A program made the position numbers and the translations under genes. From an uncultured Collinsella sp. (GTDB lineage Bacteria > Actinomycetota > Coriobacteriia > Coriobacteriales > Coriobacteriaceae), in contig CAUHFS010000006.1 in NCBI GenBank assembly GCA_959605475.1, positions 1 to 57,736 of the forward strand: a stretch of 57,736 nt of DNA. The letters run 5' to 3'. Below are positions 1 to 7,823 of the stretch, piece after piece. The stretch's first letter is position 1, and each line of letters starts with the position of its first letter. The notes below the pieces were generated by a model, which was not told where the DNA came from, searched no databases, and saw nothing but the letters and a program-made list of their open reading frames with translations.

Positions 1-74
1 AGCCGGCCGCCCGCCTGCGCGGGGCGACCTCGGGCTGCATGTTTGTGGGAATTAGCTAACTGAAAGGCTTACAC

Positions 75-734
75 GTGAACGAAGAACCTCAAGTCCTCTA
101 CTGCGACGCCTGGCTCATGGCCATCGACAAGCCTGCCGGCATGATCGTCCACGGCGATGGCACCGGCGAGCGTACACTCACCGACTACGCCAGCGACCTG
201 CTGCTGGCGATGGGCGACGGCTTTGCCGCGACCGACATGCAGCCGCTCAACCGCTTGGACCGCAACACCACCGGCGTGGTGCTGTTCTCGCTCGACAAGC
301 AGACGCAGCCCGCCTTTGACCAGATGGTCATTGACCACGCTTTCGAAAAGCACTACCTGGCGCTCGCCGAGGGCAAAATCGACTGGAACGAGAAGCTCAT
401 CGACAAGCCCATCGCCCGCGACCGACACGACAGTCGAAAGATGCGCGTCGGCGCCAGCGGCAAGCCGTCTCAAACGCGCGTGAAGGTGCTCAAGCGCCTC
501 AAGAGCCGCCGAGGTCTGCCCACGCGCTCGTATATCGATGTCGAGCTGCTCACCGGCCGCAAGCACCAAATCCGTGTGCATCTGGCGAGCGAGCGTCATC
601 CCCTGGTAGGCGACGACCTGTACGGCACGCCGCTTCCTTGCGGCCTCATGCTCCATGCCCACAGCGTGTCCTTCACGCATCCCGTAACCGGCGAGCACAT
701 CCACATCGAAGCTCCCTGCCCCTGGGAGCCCTAA
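75..734 (+). CDS. RluA-family pseudouridine synthase
   Basis: The 219-residue product isomerises uridine to pseudouridine in rRNA or tRNA; the exact target cannot be read from sequence. The family's catalytic segment is visible as LNRLDRNTTGVVLF around residue 58, where the aspartate of RLD is the nucleophile. A later GRKHQIRVHLA segment is the conserved C-terminal motif of RluA, RluC and RluD enzymes. There is no N-terminal S4 domain, so it is a short RluA-like form. The start is GTG, 15 bp after the stop of a short open frame that enters from the window edge. It is the only clear plus-strand gene in the first 31 kb. It ends at a cluster of hairpins beginning at 733. Confidence 0.9.
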   Translation: MNEEPQVLYCDAWLMAIDKPAGMIVHGDGTGERTLTDYASDLLLAMGDGFAATDMQPLNRLDRNTTGVVLFSLDKQTQPAFDQMVIDHAFEKHYLALAEGKIDWNEKLIDKPIARDRHDSRKMRVGASGKPSQTRVKVLKRLKSRRGLPTRSYIDVELLTGRKHQIRVHLASERHPLVGDDLYGTPLPCGLMLHAHSVSFTHPVTGEHIHIEAPCPWEP

Positions 735-829
735 AACCCGCCAAAAAGGGACAGGTTTATTTTGGCAGGTTTTATCTGGGCAAACGTCAAAACCACCACA
801 AAGGTTCCTGCCCCTTCGCGGTGGTTTTG
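733..829. repeat. Pair of hairpins with GGGACAG-type loops
   Basis: Two inverted repeats lie back to back. The first (733-773) pairs AAAACC..CCAAAA with TTTTGG..GGTTTT around a loop holding AGGGACAGG. The second (788-829) pairs CAAAACCACC with GGTGGTTTTG around a loop whose reverse complement holds AAGGGGCAGG. Similar hairpins occur near 3055, 22375, 36425 and 38380. They sit between convergent genes and could also end transcription, but the T-run is poor. Confidence 0.75.
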
Positions 830-851
830 GCCCTTAGCCGGTCCCCTGTTG

Positions 852-1598
852 CTAGACCGTGACGACGTTGTCCATTGCCCGGTACTTGGCGGGGACCTCG
901 CCTGCGGTAATAATCGTTGCGTCGCGGAAGTCCGCGAACTTGACGGGCGCCACCATGCCAAATTTACTAGCGTCCGAGATTACGAAGCGTTTGGCCGTAT
1001 GGCGCATCGAGATACGCTTGACCTGCGCTTCCTCGATATCGGGCGTCGTAAAGCCCTGTTCGGCGGCAATGCCGTTGGAACCCCAAAAGCCGCAGTTGAA
1101 GTTGTAGCGTTCTAGAGTTGCCAAGGCATCGGGGCCAACGAGCGCCTCGGTCTCGGGTTTGAGCTCGCCGCCCAGCACCACGGTACGCATACCCCGCAAA
1201 GCAAGGCGCTGAGAATGGAGCACGGAATCGGTCACGTAGGTGACATCTTCAAGGTGGGGAAGATGCTCGATGAGCCTGAGCGTCGTCGAGCCCGAGTCGA
1301 TGTATACAAAGCTCTCAGGCTCCACAAGCGCCGCCGCACGGGCGCAGATACGCTCCTTGTCATCGTTATGGAGATCGCTGCGCTCATTAAGCGTTAGGTC
1401 GCGCGTCACGTGCGCGCGCTCAAGACTCGTCGCCCCACCGTGGACCTTGGCGATGCGATGCGCTCGGTCGAGCGTCTGCAGATCGCGCCGAATGGTAGAC
1501 GCCGTCACGCCCAGGGCCTCAGCAAGCTCCGGCACGGTAACCGAGCCGGCCTGCTGCACCATCGACACGATTGCATTGAGTCTATCTTCCGCAAGCAT
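852..1598 (-). CDS. DeoR-family transcriptional regulator
   Basis: The 248-residue protein has the DeoR layout: an N-terminal winged helix-turn-helix (residues about 3-57, with TVPELAEALGVTASTIRRDL as the recognition segment) and a C-terminal sugar-phosphate sensing domain (YIDSGSTTLRLIEHL, about residues 97-111). DeoR proteins usually repress carbohydrate operons until a phosphorylated sugar binds. The gene lies 3 bp downstream of the Gfo/Idh oxidoreductase on the same strand, so the two are probably co-transcribed and autoregulated. Phased ACGCA repeats upstream of the pair (2815-2861) are candidate operator sites. The inducer is unknown. Confidence 0.92.
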   Translation of the reverse strand: MLAEDRLNAIVSMVQQAGSVTVPELAEALGVTASTIRRDLQTLDRAHRIAKVHGGATSLERAHVTRDLTLNERSDLHNDDKERICARAAALVEPESFVYIDSGSTTLRLIEHLPHLEDVTYVTDSVLHSQRLALRGMRTVVLGGELKPETEALVGPDALATLERYNFNCGFWGSNGIAAEQGFTTPDIEEAQVKRISMRHTAKRFVISDASKFGMVAPVKFADFRDATIITAGEVPAKYRAMDNVVTV

Positions 1599-1601
1599 CG
1601 C

Positions 1602-2684
1602 TTACTCCTCCTCGGGGTACACGACTCCCCAGTCGGCGCGAAGCTTGGTCATAAGCTCCATAACATCAGAAGCATAATCCAGCAGCTCGCGCTTGGAGTC
1701 GTCGCCGGCAACCGCCTTCTCCAGGTCGGCCATCTCGTAGCACAGTGCGTAGGCCTCGGTGCCAACGTGGACCTCCTCGCGGTGGCCGTCCACAGTCCAC
1801 ACGATGGTCGCGTGATCGGCACGCGGATATTCGTTGACCTCGATGTAACACTTGTCGAAGCTGATGACCGAGCGCTTGGGCTGCTTGGAGTGGAGCGTGA
1901 GGCTCACCACGCCCAGCTGCAGTTCGGCATTACGGCAGACGATGCCGCCCGCAACGTCAACGCCGGTCTCACAAGTGTTGCCAAGCGAAACAACCTCGGC
2001 GGGCTGGCTTGCCATAAAGAGGCGCATGACCGAAAGGGCATAGACGCCGATGTCGAGCATGGCGCCGCCGGCGAGGTTGCGGTTGTAGAAGCGATTGGTC
2101 AGATCGCCGTACTCCTTGTAGCTGCCAAAGTTGAGCTGTGCGAGATTCATACTGCCGAACTCGCCGGCGTCCATGCGACGACGCAACTCCTGATACAAGG
2201 GCATGTGAAGCACCGTGGTGGCGTCCATAAGGACCACGCTGTGCTCGGCGGCAATGGCACGGGCCTCATCGAGTTCAGCGGAATTGAGGGTAATGGCCTT
2301 CTCGCAGAGCACGTGCTTGCCGGCTGCCAGGGCAGCGCGCAGATAGGTGATATGAGTGTTGTGCGGGGTAGTGATGTAGACGGCGTCGATGCCAGGATCG
2401 GCGTAGAGGTCCTCAACCGTGTCGTAGACCTTCTCGATGCCATACTGCTCGGCAAAAGCCTGAGCCTTGGACGGCGTACGGTTGGCGACGCCCGCAAGCT
2501 TGCGACCGGCAAGAGCAAGGGACTGAGCCATCTGGTTGGCGATAACGCCGCAACCGATGACGGCCCAATGGAGCTCGGGAGCCGTAAAAATATCGTCGGG
2601 GAACGGCTTGTCCTGGACCGAAGCGAACGCTGCTTTGGCGGCTGCCGCGGCGTCGAGCGGAGCCTGCTTAGAATCTGCCATCAT
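1602..2684 (-). CDS. Gfo/Idh/MocA-family NAD(P)-dependent oxidoreductase
   Basis: The 360-residue protein has an N-terminal Rossmann fold (HWAVIGCGVIANQMAQSL near residue 40), the conserved CEKAI segment that replaces the usual EKP motif, and a C-terminal alpha/beta domain typical of this family. Members oxidise or reduce sugars, inositols or dihydrodiols in the cytoplasm; the substrate cannot be told from sequence. The first 38 residues form an alanine-rich N-terminal extension ahead of the dinucleotide fold. It is the first gene of a two-gene unit with the DeoR regulator, which suggests a carbohydrate substrate. The start is preceded by an AGGAGG-like site. Confidence 0.88.
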   Translation of the reverse strand: MMADSKQAPLDAAAAAKAAFASVQDKPFPDDIFTAPELHWAVIGCGVIANQMAQSLALAGRKLAGVANRTPSKAQAFAEQYGIEKVYDTVEDLYADPGIDAVYITTPHNTHITYLRAALAAGKHVLCEKAITLNSAELDEARAIAAEHSVVLMDATTVLHMPLYQELRRRMDAGEFGSMNLAQLNFGSYKEYGDLTNRFYNRNLAGGAMLDIGVYALSVMRLFMASQPAEVVSLGNTCETGVDVAGGIVCRNAELQLGVVSLTLHSKQPKRSVISFDKCYIEVNEYPRADHATIVWTVDGHREEVHVGTEAYALCYEMADLEKAVAGDDSKRELLDYASDVMELMTKLRADWGVVYPEEE

Positions 2685-2732
2685 GTGCCTCCTGTGTCAT
2701 AGAACGTCTTGCATTTCGGACAGCTCTATATT

Positions 2733-2865
2733 CGCACAGACACGCGCGTCTGTGCGCTTTTTTGCGTATCTCACCGCTAAACGGTCATTTTTGCCCCGTA
2801 AACGTCGCTTCTATACGCATATTCACGCAATCCAACGCACGCAAATACGCACAAATGCGCACTGG
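2733..2865 (-). promoter_or_regulatory. Candidate operator/promoter region of the oxidoreductase-deoR pair
   Basis: Upstream of 2684 there is a hairpin at 2735-2757 (GCACAGAC/GTCTGTGC). Beyond it is a run of ACGCA pentamers beginning at 2815, 2825, 2835, 2839 and 2847, with a related GCGCA near 2857. Spacing is close to one helical turn. Such arrays are compatible with binding by the DeoR protein encoded at the end of this unit. A TATAGA near 2731 could be the -10 element, without a convincing -35. Confidence 0.45.
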
Positions 2866-2955
2866 TCATTGCTCAGAGACAGGGGCTTATGCTTAGAACT
2901 CAAAAGACAGGATGATCCGCTTAGCCTCGTCACTCATGGCGCGCTGCAGCTCTAA

Positions 2956-3022
2956 GGACCGTCCCAAACTGCCGACAGAAAAGGAACGTTCCAAACTGCA
3001 GACAGAAAAAGAACGTCCCCAG
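2956..3022. repeat. Tandem repeat of about 27 bp, two and a half copies
   Basis: Unit A (2956-2982) and unit B (2983-3010) share the layout GGAMCGTYCCAAACTGC-GACAGAAAA. A third partial unit (GAACGTCCCC) follows from 3011. The repeats fill the gap between the oxidoreductase promoter and the IS200 remnant. No reading frame of interest crosses them. Function is unknown. Confidence 0.7.
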
Positions 3023-3040
3023 GCGCCGGCATTTCAAGAG

Positions 3041-3069
3041 CACTCATTTAAGTCTGTCCCCAATGAGTG
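3041..3069. repeat. Hairpin with GGGGACAG loop
   Basis: CACTCATT (3041-3048) pairs with AATGAGTG (3062-3069). Read on the minus strand, the loop contains GGGGACAGACTTA. It belongs to the same variable-stem, constant-loop family as the hairpins near 733, 22361, 36411 and 38365. Confidence 0.7.
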
Positions 3070-3120
3070 GGAGTAATCAGAGACCCTTTGCGAGAGAGGC
3101 CGGACGTGGCCTTCCTCGTT

Positions 3121-3325
3121 TTTATTCATGGACTTTAGTCCGTGCCGCGCGGCACGCGCGGCATAGAAAGCCACCCGCTCAGCGGGTGGAGGCCAATTTC
3201 CGCTACGCGACAAAAACCTTCCCCCTAGCATGAGGATTGTTCAGGTCATCATACTAGGGGGAGGTGATTGCTGTGGCCCAGAAAGCCAACAGCCTCGCGT
3301 ACACGAAATGGCTGTGCAAGCACCG
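3121..3325 (+). mobile_element. Remnant of the left end of an IS200/IS605-family element
   Basis: The first 17-18 codons of a TnpA transposase are recognisable from a GTG at 3273 (AQKANSLAYTKWLCK), after which the reading jumps into unrelated sequence. Upstream lie several palindromes: GGACTTTAGTCC (3130-3141), GTGCCGCGCGGCAC (3142-3155), CCACCCGCT/AGCGGGTGG (3171-3189) and CCCCCTAG/CTAGGGGG (3221-3261). The last one encloses the ribosome-binding site GGGGGAGGTGAT, as in IS200 leaders where a stem-loop limits transposase translation. The catalytic Y1 domain is missing, so this is a dead fragment. Confidence 0.8.
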
Positions 3326-3550
3326 CATCGCACCGAGGTCAAGCTCATCGCCGCCATCGTCGAGAAGCACCCCAAGGTGCGCTTTGCCGCGAGCCGCACC
3401 TCGGCCCACGCCGACCTCTACGACCGCATGGAGCAGGCCCTGTGCGAGCGCGTGGCCAACGCGGTGGAGGTCGTCCGCTCCGACATCAGCCCCGCGCTTC
3501 TTGTCCACACCGGTCCAAACCTCGTGGGTGTGGCGGTCCAGGGACTCTAG
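3326..3550 (+). pseudogene. 3' fragment of a DegV-like gene
   Basis: In frame to a TAG at 3548-3550, about 75 residues read as the C-terminal end of a two-domain protein. They end in DISPALLVHTGPNLVGVAVQ, which resembles the conserved HTGPG segment at the end of DegV fatty-acid-binding proteins. No start codon with a ribosome-binding site belongs to it; the 5' part has been replaced by the IS200 left end. The DegV assignment rests on this one motif and general helix pattern. It could be another alpha/beta protein. Confidence 0.5.
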
Positions 3551-3584
3551 CGGAGGCGGGGCGTCCTGCCCCAAAAACAAATGC

Positions 3585-3634
3585 AAAAGACGAGCACTTC
3601 TTGCCGCTCAATTGGCAAGAAGCGCTCGTCTTTT
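3585..3634. terminator. Strong bidirectional terminator
   Basis: AAAAGACGAGC and CTTCTTGCC pair with GGCAAGAAG and GCTCGTCTTTT around a short loop, with A- and T-tracts on both sides. It ends the PTS/GH172/kinase operon from the minus strand and separates it from the DegV-like fragment. Confidence 0.88.
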
Positions 3635-3666
3635 CTTAACGCGTTGTATGGCGGAGAGAGCGCAAG

Positions 3667-4551
3667 TTACGCGAGCGCCCTTCTTGCCAGCTCGGCCGCG
3701 CCGAGGATTCCTTGGTCGCCGCCGCAGCCCGGGGCGCAGATGTAGCTCTCCATGTCCTTAAGCTCGGCGGTCTGGATGTAGCCACCCAGATATTCGAGGG
3801 TCTTCTTGCGGACGATGCCGTAGAGCTGCTCCTGGTGCATCACGCCGCCGCCGAGGACGATGCGGCGAGGCGAGTACATGAGCACGAGGTTCGCGCACAT
3901 CTGCCCCAGATAATCCCCCTCGAGCGCCCACACCTCATCGTTGTCCGCGAGCTCGGCCGCGGGCTTTCCCCAGCGCGCGGCGATGGCGGGGCCGGAGGCG
4001 AGCCCCTCGAGACAGCTCGCGTGGCTCGGGCAGACGCAGCGTCCCTCCTCGGTGGGACGGGTCCTTACCAGCATGTGACCGGCCTCGGGGTGCAGCATGC
4101 CGTGAAGGAGTCTGCCCGCGCACATGACGCCCGCGCCCACGCCGGTGCCGATGGTCACGTAGACGGCGTCCTCGAGCCCCTTGCAGCAGCCGAAGACCAC
4201 TTCGCCGAGGCAGGCAACGTTCACGTCCGTGTCGTAGGCCACCGGAATCCCGAGGGCGTCGGCGAACGCGGCGCGAAGACCATGGCCTCGCCACGCGAGC
4301 TTGGGCGTCTGGAGGATGGAGCCGTAGCGCTCGTCGTTGGAGTCGACGCAGGTCGGGCCGAAGGCGCCGATGCCCAACGCGTCCACATCGCGGGCGTTGA
4401 ACCACTCGATCATCTGCGGGACGGTCTTGGCGGGCGTAAGCGTCGGGGTCTCCATACGGTCGAGGACCTCGCCGTCGCCGGACACCACGGCACAGACCAT
4501 CTTGGTCCCGCCGGCTTCGAGGGCGCCGAGCCTCATTTGCTTTTCGCTCAT
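3667..4551 (-). CDS. ROK-family sugar kinase, fructokinase-like
   Basis: The 294-residue kinase carries the ROK ATP-binding start GALEAGGTKMVCAV (residues 8-21), whose EAGGTK form is typical of fructokinases such as B. subtilis GmuE/YdhR. The catalytic GIPVAYDTDVNVA segment and a cysteine-rich GRCVCPSHASCLEG segment, the ROK zinc site, are also present. It would phosphorylate free fructose or another hexose in the cytoplasm. It is the last gene of the PTS/GH172 operon, ending at the terminator at 3585. Together with the GH172 gene it suggests that an intracellular hexose is released from an imported saccharide and then phosphorylated. Confidence 0.88.
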   Translation of the reverse strand: MSEKQMRLGALEAGGTKMVCAVVSGDGEVLDRMETPTLTPAKTVPQMIEWFNARDVDALGIGAFGPTCVDSNDERYGSILQTPKLAWRGHGLRAAFADALGIPVAYDTDVNVACLGEVVFGCCKGLEDAVYVTIGTGVGAGVMCAGRLLHGMLHPEAGHMLVRTRPTEEGRCVCPSHASCLEGLASGPAIAARWGKPAAELADNDEVWALEGDYLGQMCANLVLMYSPRRIVLGGGVMHQEQLYGIVRKKTLEYLGGYIQTAELKDMESYICAPGCGGDQGILGAAELARRALA

Positions 4552-4630
4552 GTGATCCTCCTTACAAAGGGACGCCCGCAGTCATGGTCAACCGCGGGCG
4601 CCCATAACGTTGGCTTGTTTCGAGGCGACC

Positions 4631-5755
4631 CTACCTGGGCACGCGGTCCTGCCTTGCGGCAAACGGGGCGAGCACGGCGTGCGGCTCGCTTTGGTACCAG
4701 TAGGCGACGGTGGAGATGTCGTCCTCGCGCTCGTAGAGCTTGATGTCGTCGTTGCCGAGGTCCTGGAACGTCACGCGCAGGTCCTCCTTGAACGAGATCG
4801 GGTCGGGAAGGTGCCACCTGTAGAGGCCGTGCCTGGGCAGCGCGTCGTCGTTAGTCGCGAGCATCGGATTCGGGTTCGGCTTGCCCGCGCTGAAGCGGTC
4901 GCGCGTGGCGTCGCGCGTCGAGCGGTACGGGTAGCCGGCGAACAGCGTGTTGAAGCACTGCGCCTCGGGCAGCGCGTGGGGCGGCCTGTCGAGGAAGGCC
5001 CAGGCACCGCCGAAGTAGTCCTCGGCTCCCGTCGAGGTGACCGTGGGGAACTCCTCGTCGCCGTCGAGGAAGAACTTCATCTCGCCCTCGCCCCACCAAT
5101 AGCGCTCCAGGGCGCACAGGGCCATGTAGGTGCCGACGTAGTAGCCCTTGCCGCGCACGCCGTCGAGCACGGTGTAGTCGACGCCCCTGCGGGTGCTGCG
5201 CTCGCGGTTAAAGCGGGCGTGGAAGTACATGGCGTCGTCCGGCACGTCGGTGAGCGCGTAGTTGAACGTGTAGAAGATGTACTTAATGAACCCGGGGTGC
5301 TCGCTCGTAAGCGTGACCTTGGCGTGCTTCCTGAAGGGCATCTCGAAGTAGCAGTTCATGCCGCCCGTCGGGTTCACGCAGATGGGCATCGAGTTGACGA
5401 TGGCGCGCTCACCGAAGCCGTTGCAGAAGAAGTCGCCGACAGGGCACTCGACCGAGGGGGTCTCCTCGTCGTCCCAGTAGAAGCGCAGCACGAGGTCACG
5501 CATGACGAAGCTGCCGGCGGCGGTCTTGTCGGGGACGGTCATCCAGATGTGGCGGATGATGCCGGGGCCCTCGATGTCCGCGAGCGTGATGGTCTCGCCG
5601 GACTCAAGGGGCACGCAGCACGAGCCCTTGCGGCCGACGCCGAGGTGGCTGGCCGACATGGCGGCGCGGCCCTTCTCGCCCGTGATGTTCTCGGGGGTGA
5701 TGGCGCGGCTTTCCTCACCGCCGTGCATCCACACGTCCTTAAGGAACTCTCTCAT
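4631..5755 (-). CDS. DUF2961 / GH172-family glycoside hydrolase
   Basis: The 374-residue protein matches the DUF2961 family, now GH172, which includes alpha-D-fructofuranosidases (difructose dianhydride I synthase/hydrolase) and arabinofuranosidases. Family hallmarks are visible at residues 60-72 (DIEGPGIIRHIWM), 98-115 and 217-250, where WWGEGEMKFFLDGDEEF is followed by STGAEDYFGGAW. The glutamates in the GEGE and GAEDYF segments are the candidate catalytic pair. There is no signal peptide, so it acts inside the cell. It lies between the PTS IIA gene and a fructokinase-like kinase, which favours a fructose-containing substrate. The linkage is inferred, not seen. Confidence 0.88.
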   Translation of the reverse strand: MREFLKDVWMHGGEESRAITPENITGEKGRAAMSASHLGVGRKGSCCVPLESGETITLADIEGPGIIRHIWMTVPDKTAAGSFVMRDLVLRFYWDDEETPSVECPVGDFFCNGFGERAIVNSMPICVNPTGGMNCYFEMPFRKHAKVTLTSEHPGFIKYIFYTFNYALTDVPDDAMYFHARFNRERSTRRGVDYTVLDGVRGKGYYVGTYMALCALERYWWGEGEMKFFLDGDEEFPTVTSTGAEDYFGGAWAFLDRPPHALPEAQCFNTLFAGYPYRSTRDATRDRFSAGKPNPNPMLATNDDALPRHGLYRWHLPDPISFKEDLRVTFQDLGNDDIKLYEREDDISTVAYWYQSEPHAVLAPFAARQDRVPR

Positions 5756-5767
5756 CGTCGACCTCCT

Positions 5768-6166
5768 CTATTCGTCGTCGTCGCACTCGGCGGAACTGGC
5801 ACCGTTCACGTAGATGATCTGCTGGCGCGCCTCGTTGACGAGGGCGTCGAAGTCGAGTTTCTCGTCGGGGCGCGCGAGCGCGACCGTCATGGCGAGCGGG
5901 AGGTTGACACCCGCGATCACGTGGATCCGGTCGGAGGCGAAGCGGGAAAAGCGCTGGTTCACGCTGCCGCCGTACGCGTCGGTGAGGACGACGACCTCGT
6001 CAGTGCCCGAAAGAGCCGCCTCGACCGCCGCGTCGAGCCCCTCGCCGTTGTCGTTCACGTAGGCGCACACGGCGTTGACGGCGTCGCCCTTACCCGTAAG
6101 GAACTCGAGGGTGTCCTTGAAGCCCTGGGCGAGAAGGGAATGGCTCGCCACAACTATCTTTCTCAT
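5768..6166 (-). CDS. PTS mannose-family EIIA component
   Basis: The 132-residue protein has the EIIA-Man fold. Histidine 9, in VVASHSLLAQG, is the expected phosphorylation site, and VVVLTDAYGGSVNQ matches the conserved loop. It takes phosphate from HPr and passes it to the IIB protein encoded upstream. IIA and IIB are separate proteins here, not fused as in E. coli ManX. It is the fourth PTS gene in the operon and lies 12 bp ahead of the GH172 gene. The C-terminus ends in an acidic DDDE tail. Confidence 0.93.
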   Translation of the reverse strand: MRKIVVASHSLLAQGFKDTLEFLTGKGDAVNAVCAYVNDNGEGLDAAVEAALSGTDEVVVLTDAYGGSVNQRFSRFASDRIHVIAGVNLPLAMTVALARPDEKLDFDALVNEARQQIIYVNGASSAECDDDE

Positions 6167-6192
6167 TGATTCACCAATCTCTTGGGCCGAAG

Positions 6193-7026
6193 CTAGGCGA
6201 GGATGCCGGCGGCGGAGGCGACCATCGCGAGGACGATCACCACGAGGATGAGGGCCGTCATGCTCGCGTTCTTCTTGGTAAGAAGGTAATACGCGCTTCC
6301 CGTGATGGCGGCGGGGATCATGGCAGGCAGGATCTTGTCGAGCAGCGGCTGAATCTCCATCGCGACGTCGCCGAAGCTGAAGCTAATCGGGCAGGTGACG
6401 CCGATGACCGAGGCGATGAGGCAGCCGACCACGGTGAGGCCGAGCACGGAGGCGGCGGCAGTGAGGTTGGGAAGCTTCTCGCTGAAGTCGGTGACGAGCT
6501 TCACGCCCTGCTTGTAGCCGAACTCGAGGGCGTGCATGCGGACCCAGAAGATGGCCAGGATGAGCGCGAACCAGATGCCGGCTCCCACGGGGTTGCCCTC
6601 GATGGCCATGTAGGCGGCGATGGAGCCCATGATGGTCGGGATCATGGTCATGAGCAGGGAGTCGCCGACGCCGGCGAGCGGTCCCATGGTGCCGATCTTC
6701 AGGTCTTGGACGGCGTCCGCCGCCGCTAGGCCGTCGCGCTCCTCCATGGCCACGCAGGCGCCAAGGATGATGGCGGCGAGCCAAGGCTGGGTGTTGTAGT
6801 AGCGGAAGTGGTTGTTGAGCGCTTGCTTATAGTCCTCGTCGTTCGTGTAGATCTTCCTCAGGACCGGCGAGAGGGCGTAGGCGACTGAGGCGCCCTGCTG
6901 GGTCTGGTAGTTGAAGGTGCACACGCTCATGAGCCAGCGCCAGTTCGCGTTGCGCAGGTCCTTCTTGGTGACCTTGTAGCCGGAGGGCTTGCCCTCGGCG
7001 ACGGCGGTGATGTTCTCGTTTTCCAT
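6193..7026 (-). CDS. PTS mannose-family EIID component
   Basis: The 277-residue membrane protein carries the EIID signature: MSVCTFNYQTQQGASVAYAL near residue 34, the central GPLAGVGDSLLMTMIPTIMG segment, and a C-terminal hydrophobic helix after residue 240. With IIC it forms the membrane channel of mannose-family systems, typically importing mannose, fructose, sorbose or related sugars. It starts 2 bp after the IIC stop, consistent with coupled translation of the complex. Confidence 0.94.
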   Translation of the reverse strand: MENENITAVAEGKPSGYKVTKKDLRNANWRWLMSVCTFNYQTQQGASVAYALSPVLRKIYTNDEDYKQALNNHFRYYNTQPWLAAIILGACVAMEERDGLAAADAVQDLKIGTMGPLAGVGDSLLMTMIPTIMGSIAAYMAIEGNPVGAGIWFALILAIFWVRMHALEFGYKQGVKLVTDFSEKLPNLTAAASVLGLTVVGCLIASVIGVTCPISFSFGDVAMEIQPLLDKILPAMIPAAITGSAYYLLTKKNASMTALILVVIVLAMVASAAGILA

Positions 7027-7028
7027 GG

Positions 7029-7814
7029 TTACTCATCCTCTCCGATGAAGGCGTCTGCGGAAGCGTGGGCGGCGAGCTCGGTGTCCCTCTCGGCACGCTG
7101 GTAGAACGCAATCGCGAGGGCAACGCCGACGATGGCGGCGCCGATGATGGGCACGTTCAGGAAGGCCGAGAGGAAGAAGCCGGCGAGCAGGTACTGGAAG
7201 TACTTGGCGGTTGGCATGTAGCGGAGCAGCATGGCGATACCGACGGCCGGGAGCATCTTGCCGGCGAGGGTGAGGCCGGAGAGGAACCACTGGGGCATGA
7301 CCTCGAGGAGCCAGTTGACGGCGGGCTGGCCGAGCGTCACGGAGACAAAGACGGGCAGGGCGGCGCACAGGCCGAAGAGCGCGGGGCAGACCCACAGGAT
7401 GGCGTTCATCTGATTGAACTTACCCTCGTTGCAGAACTTCTGGGACTTCTCGACGACAAAGCCGTTGAGGATCTTGGCGACGACGTCGAGCTGGATGCCG
7501 AGCATGCCGACCGGCAGGCCGATGGCGAGGCCCGTGTCGGAGCCCAGGGTCACGCCGTAGGCGGTGGCGATGATGGCCATCGTGCCGTAGTCGGGAATGG
7601 AGGAGCCGCCGAAGCCCGCGACGCCGAGCTGCATGAGCTGAATGGTGCCGCCGATGACAAGGCCGGTCTTCCAGTCGCCCATGACGACTCCGGTGATGAG
7701 GCCCCAGAAAACGGCGTAATTGACGAAGATCATCGGGATGCCGTAGTAGTCCACGTGCTTGATGAAGGCCAGCAGGGTCAAAAGGACGACCTGCAGGATA
7801 GTGAAGTTGACCAT
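7029..7814 (-). CDS. PTS mannose-family EIIC component
   Basis: The 261-residue protein has a run of hydrophobic helices and the EIIC-Man features GLITGVVMGDWKTGLVIGGT (about residues 35-54) and QLMQLGVAGFGGSSIPDYG just after. It is the sugar-translocating partner of EIID. The very short gap to the IID gene and the 9-bp gap from IIB show a single operon. Substrate is not readable; the linked GH172 and fructokinase-like genes point to a fructose-type sugar or saccharide. Confidence 0.94.
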   Translation of the reverse strand: MVNFTILQVVLLTLLAFIKHVDYYGIPMIFVNYAVFWGLITGVVMGDWKTGLVIGGTIQLMQLGVAGFGGSSIPDYGTMAIIATAYGVTLGSDTGLAIGLPVGMLGIQLDVVAKILNGFVVEKSQKFCNEGKFNQMNAILWVCPALFGLCAALPVFVSVTLGQPAVNWLLEVMPQWFLSGLTLAGKMLPAVGIAMLLRYMPTAKYFQYLLAGFFLSAFLNVPIIGAAIVGVALAIAFYQRAERDTELAAHASADAFIGEDE

Positions 7815-7823
7815 ATTTCCCCC

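Noticed and set aside
3..59. Open frame of 18 codons from the window edge to a TAA ahead of the pseudouridine synthase
   Set aside because: Too short to identify; all three forward frames end within 63 bases, so it is not decisive that any is coding.
3034..3231. 65-codon minus-strand frame across the repeat region
   Set aside because: It runs through the GGGACAG hairpin and the IS200 palindromes; no ribosome-binding site or family feature.
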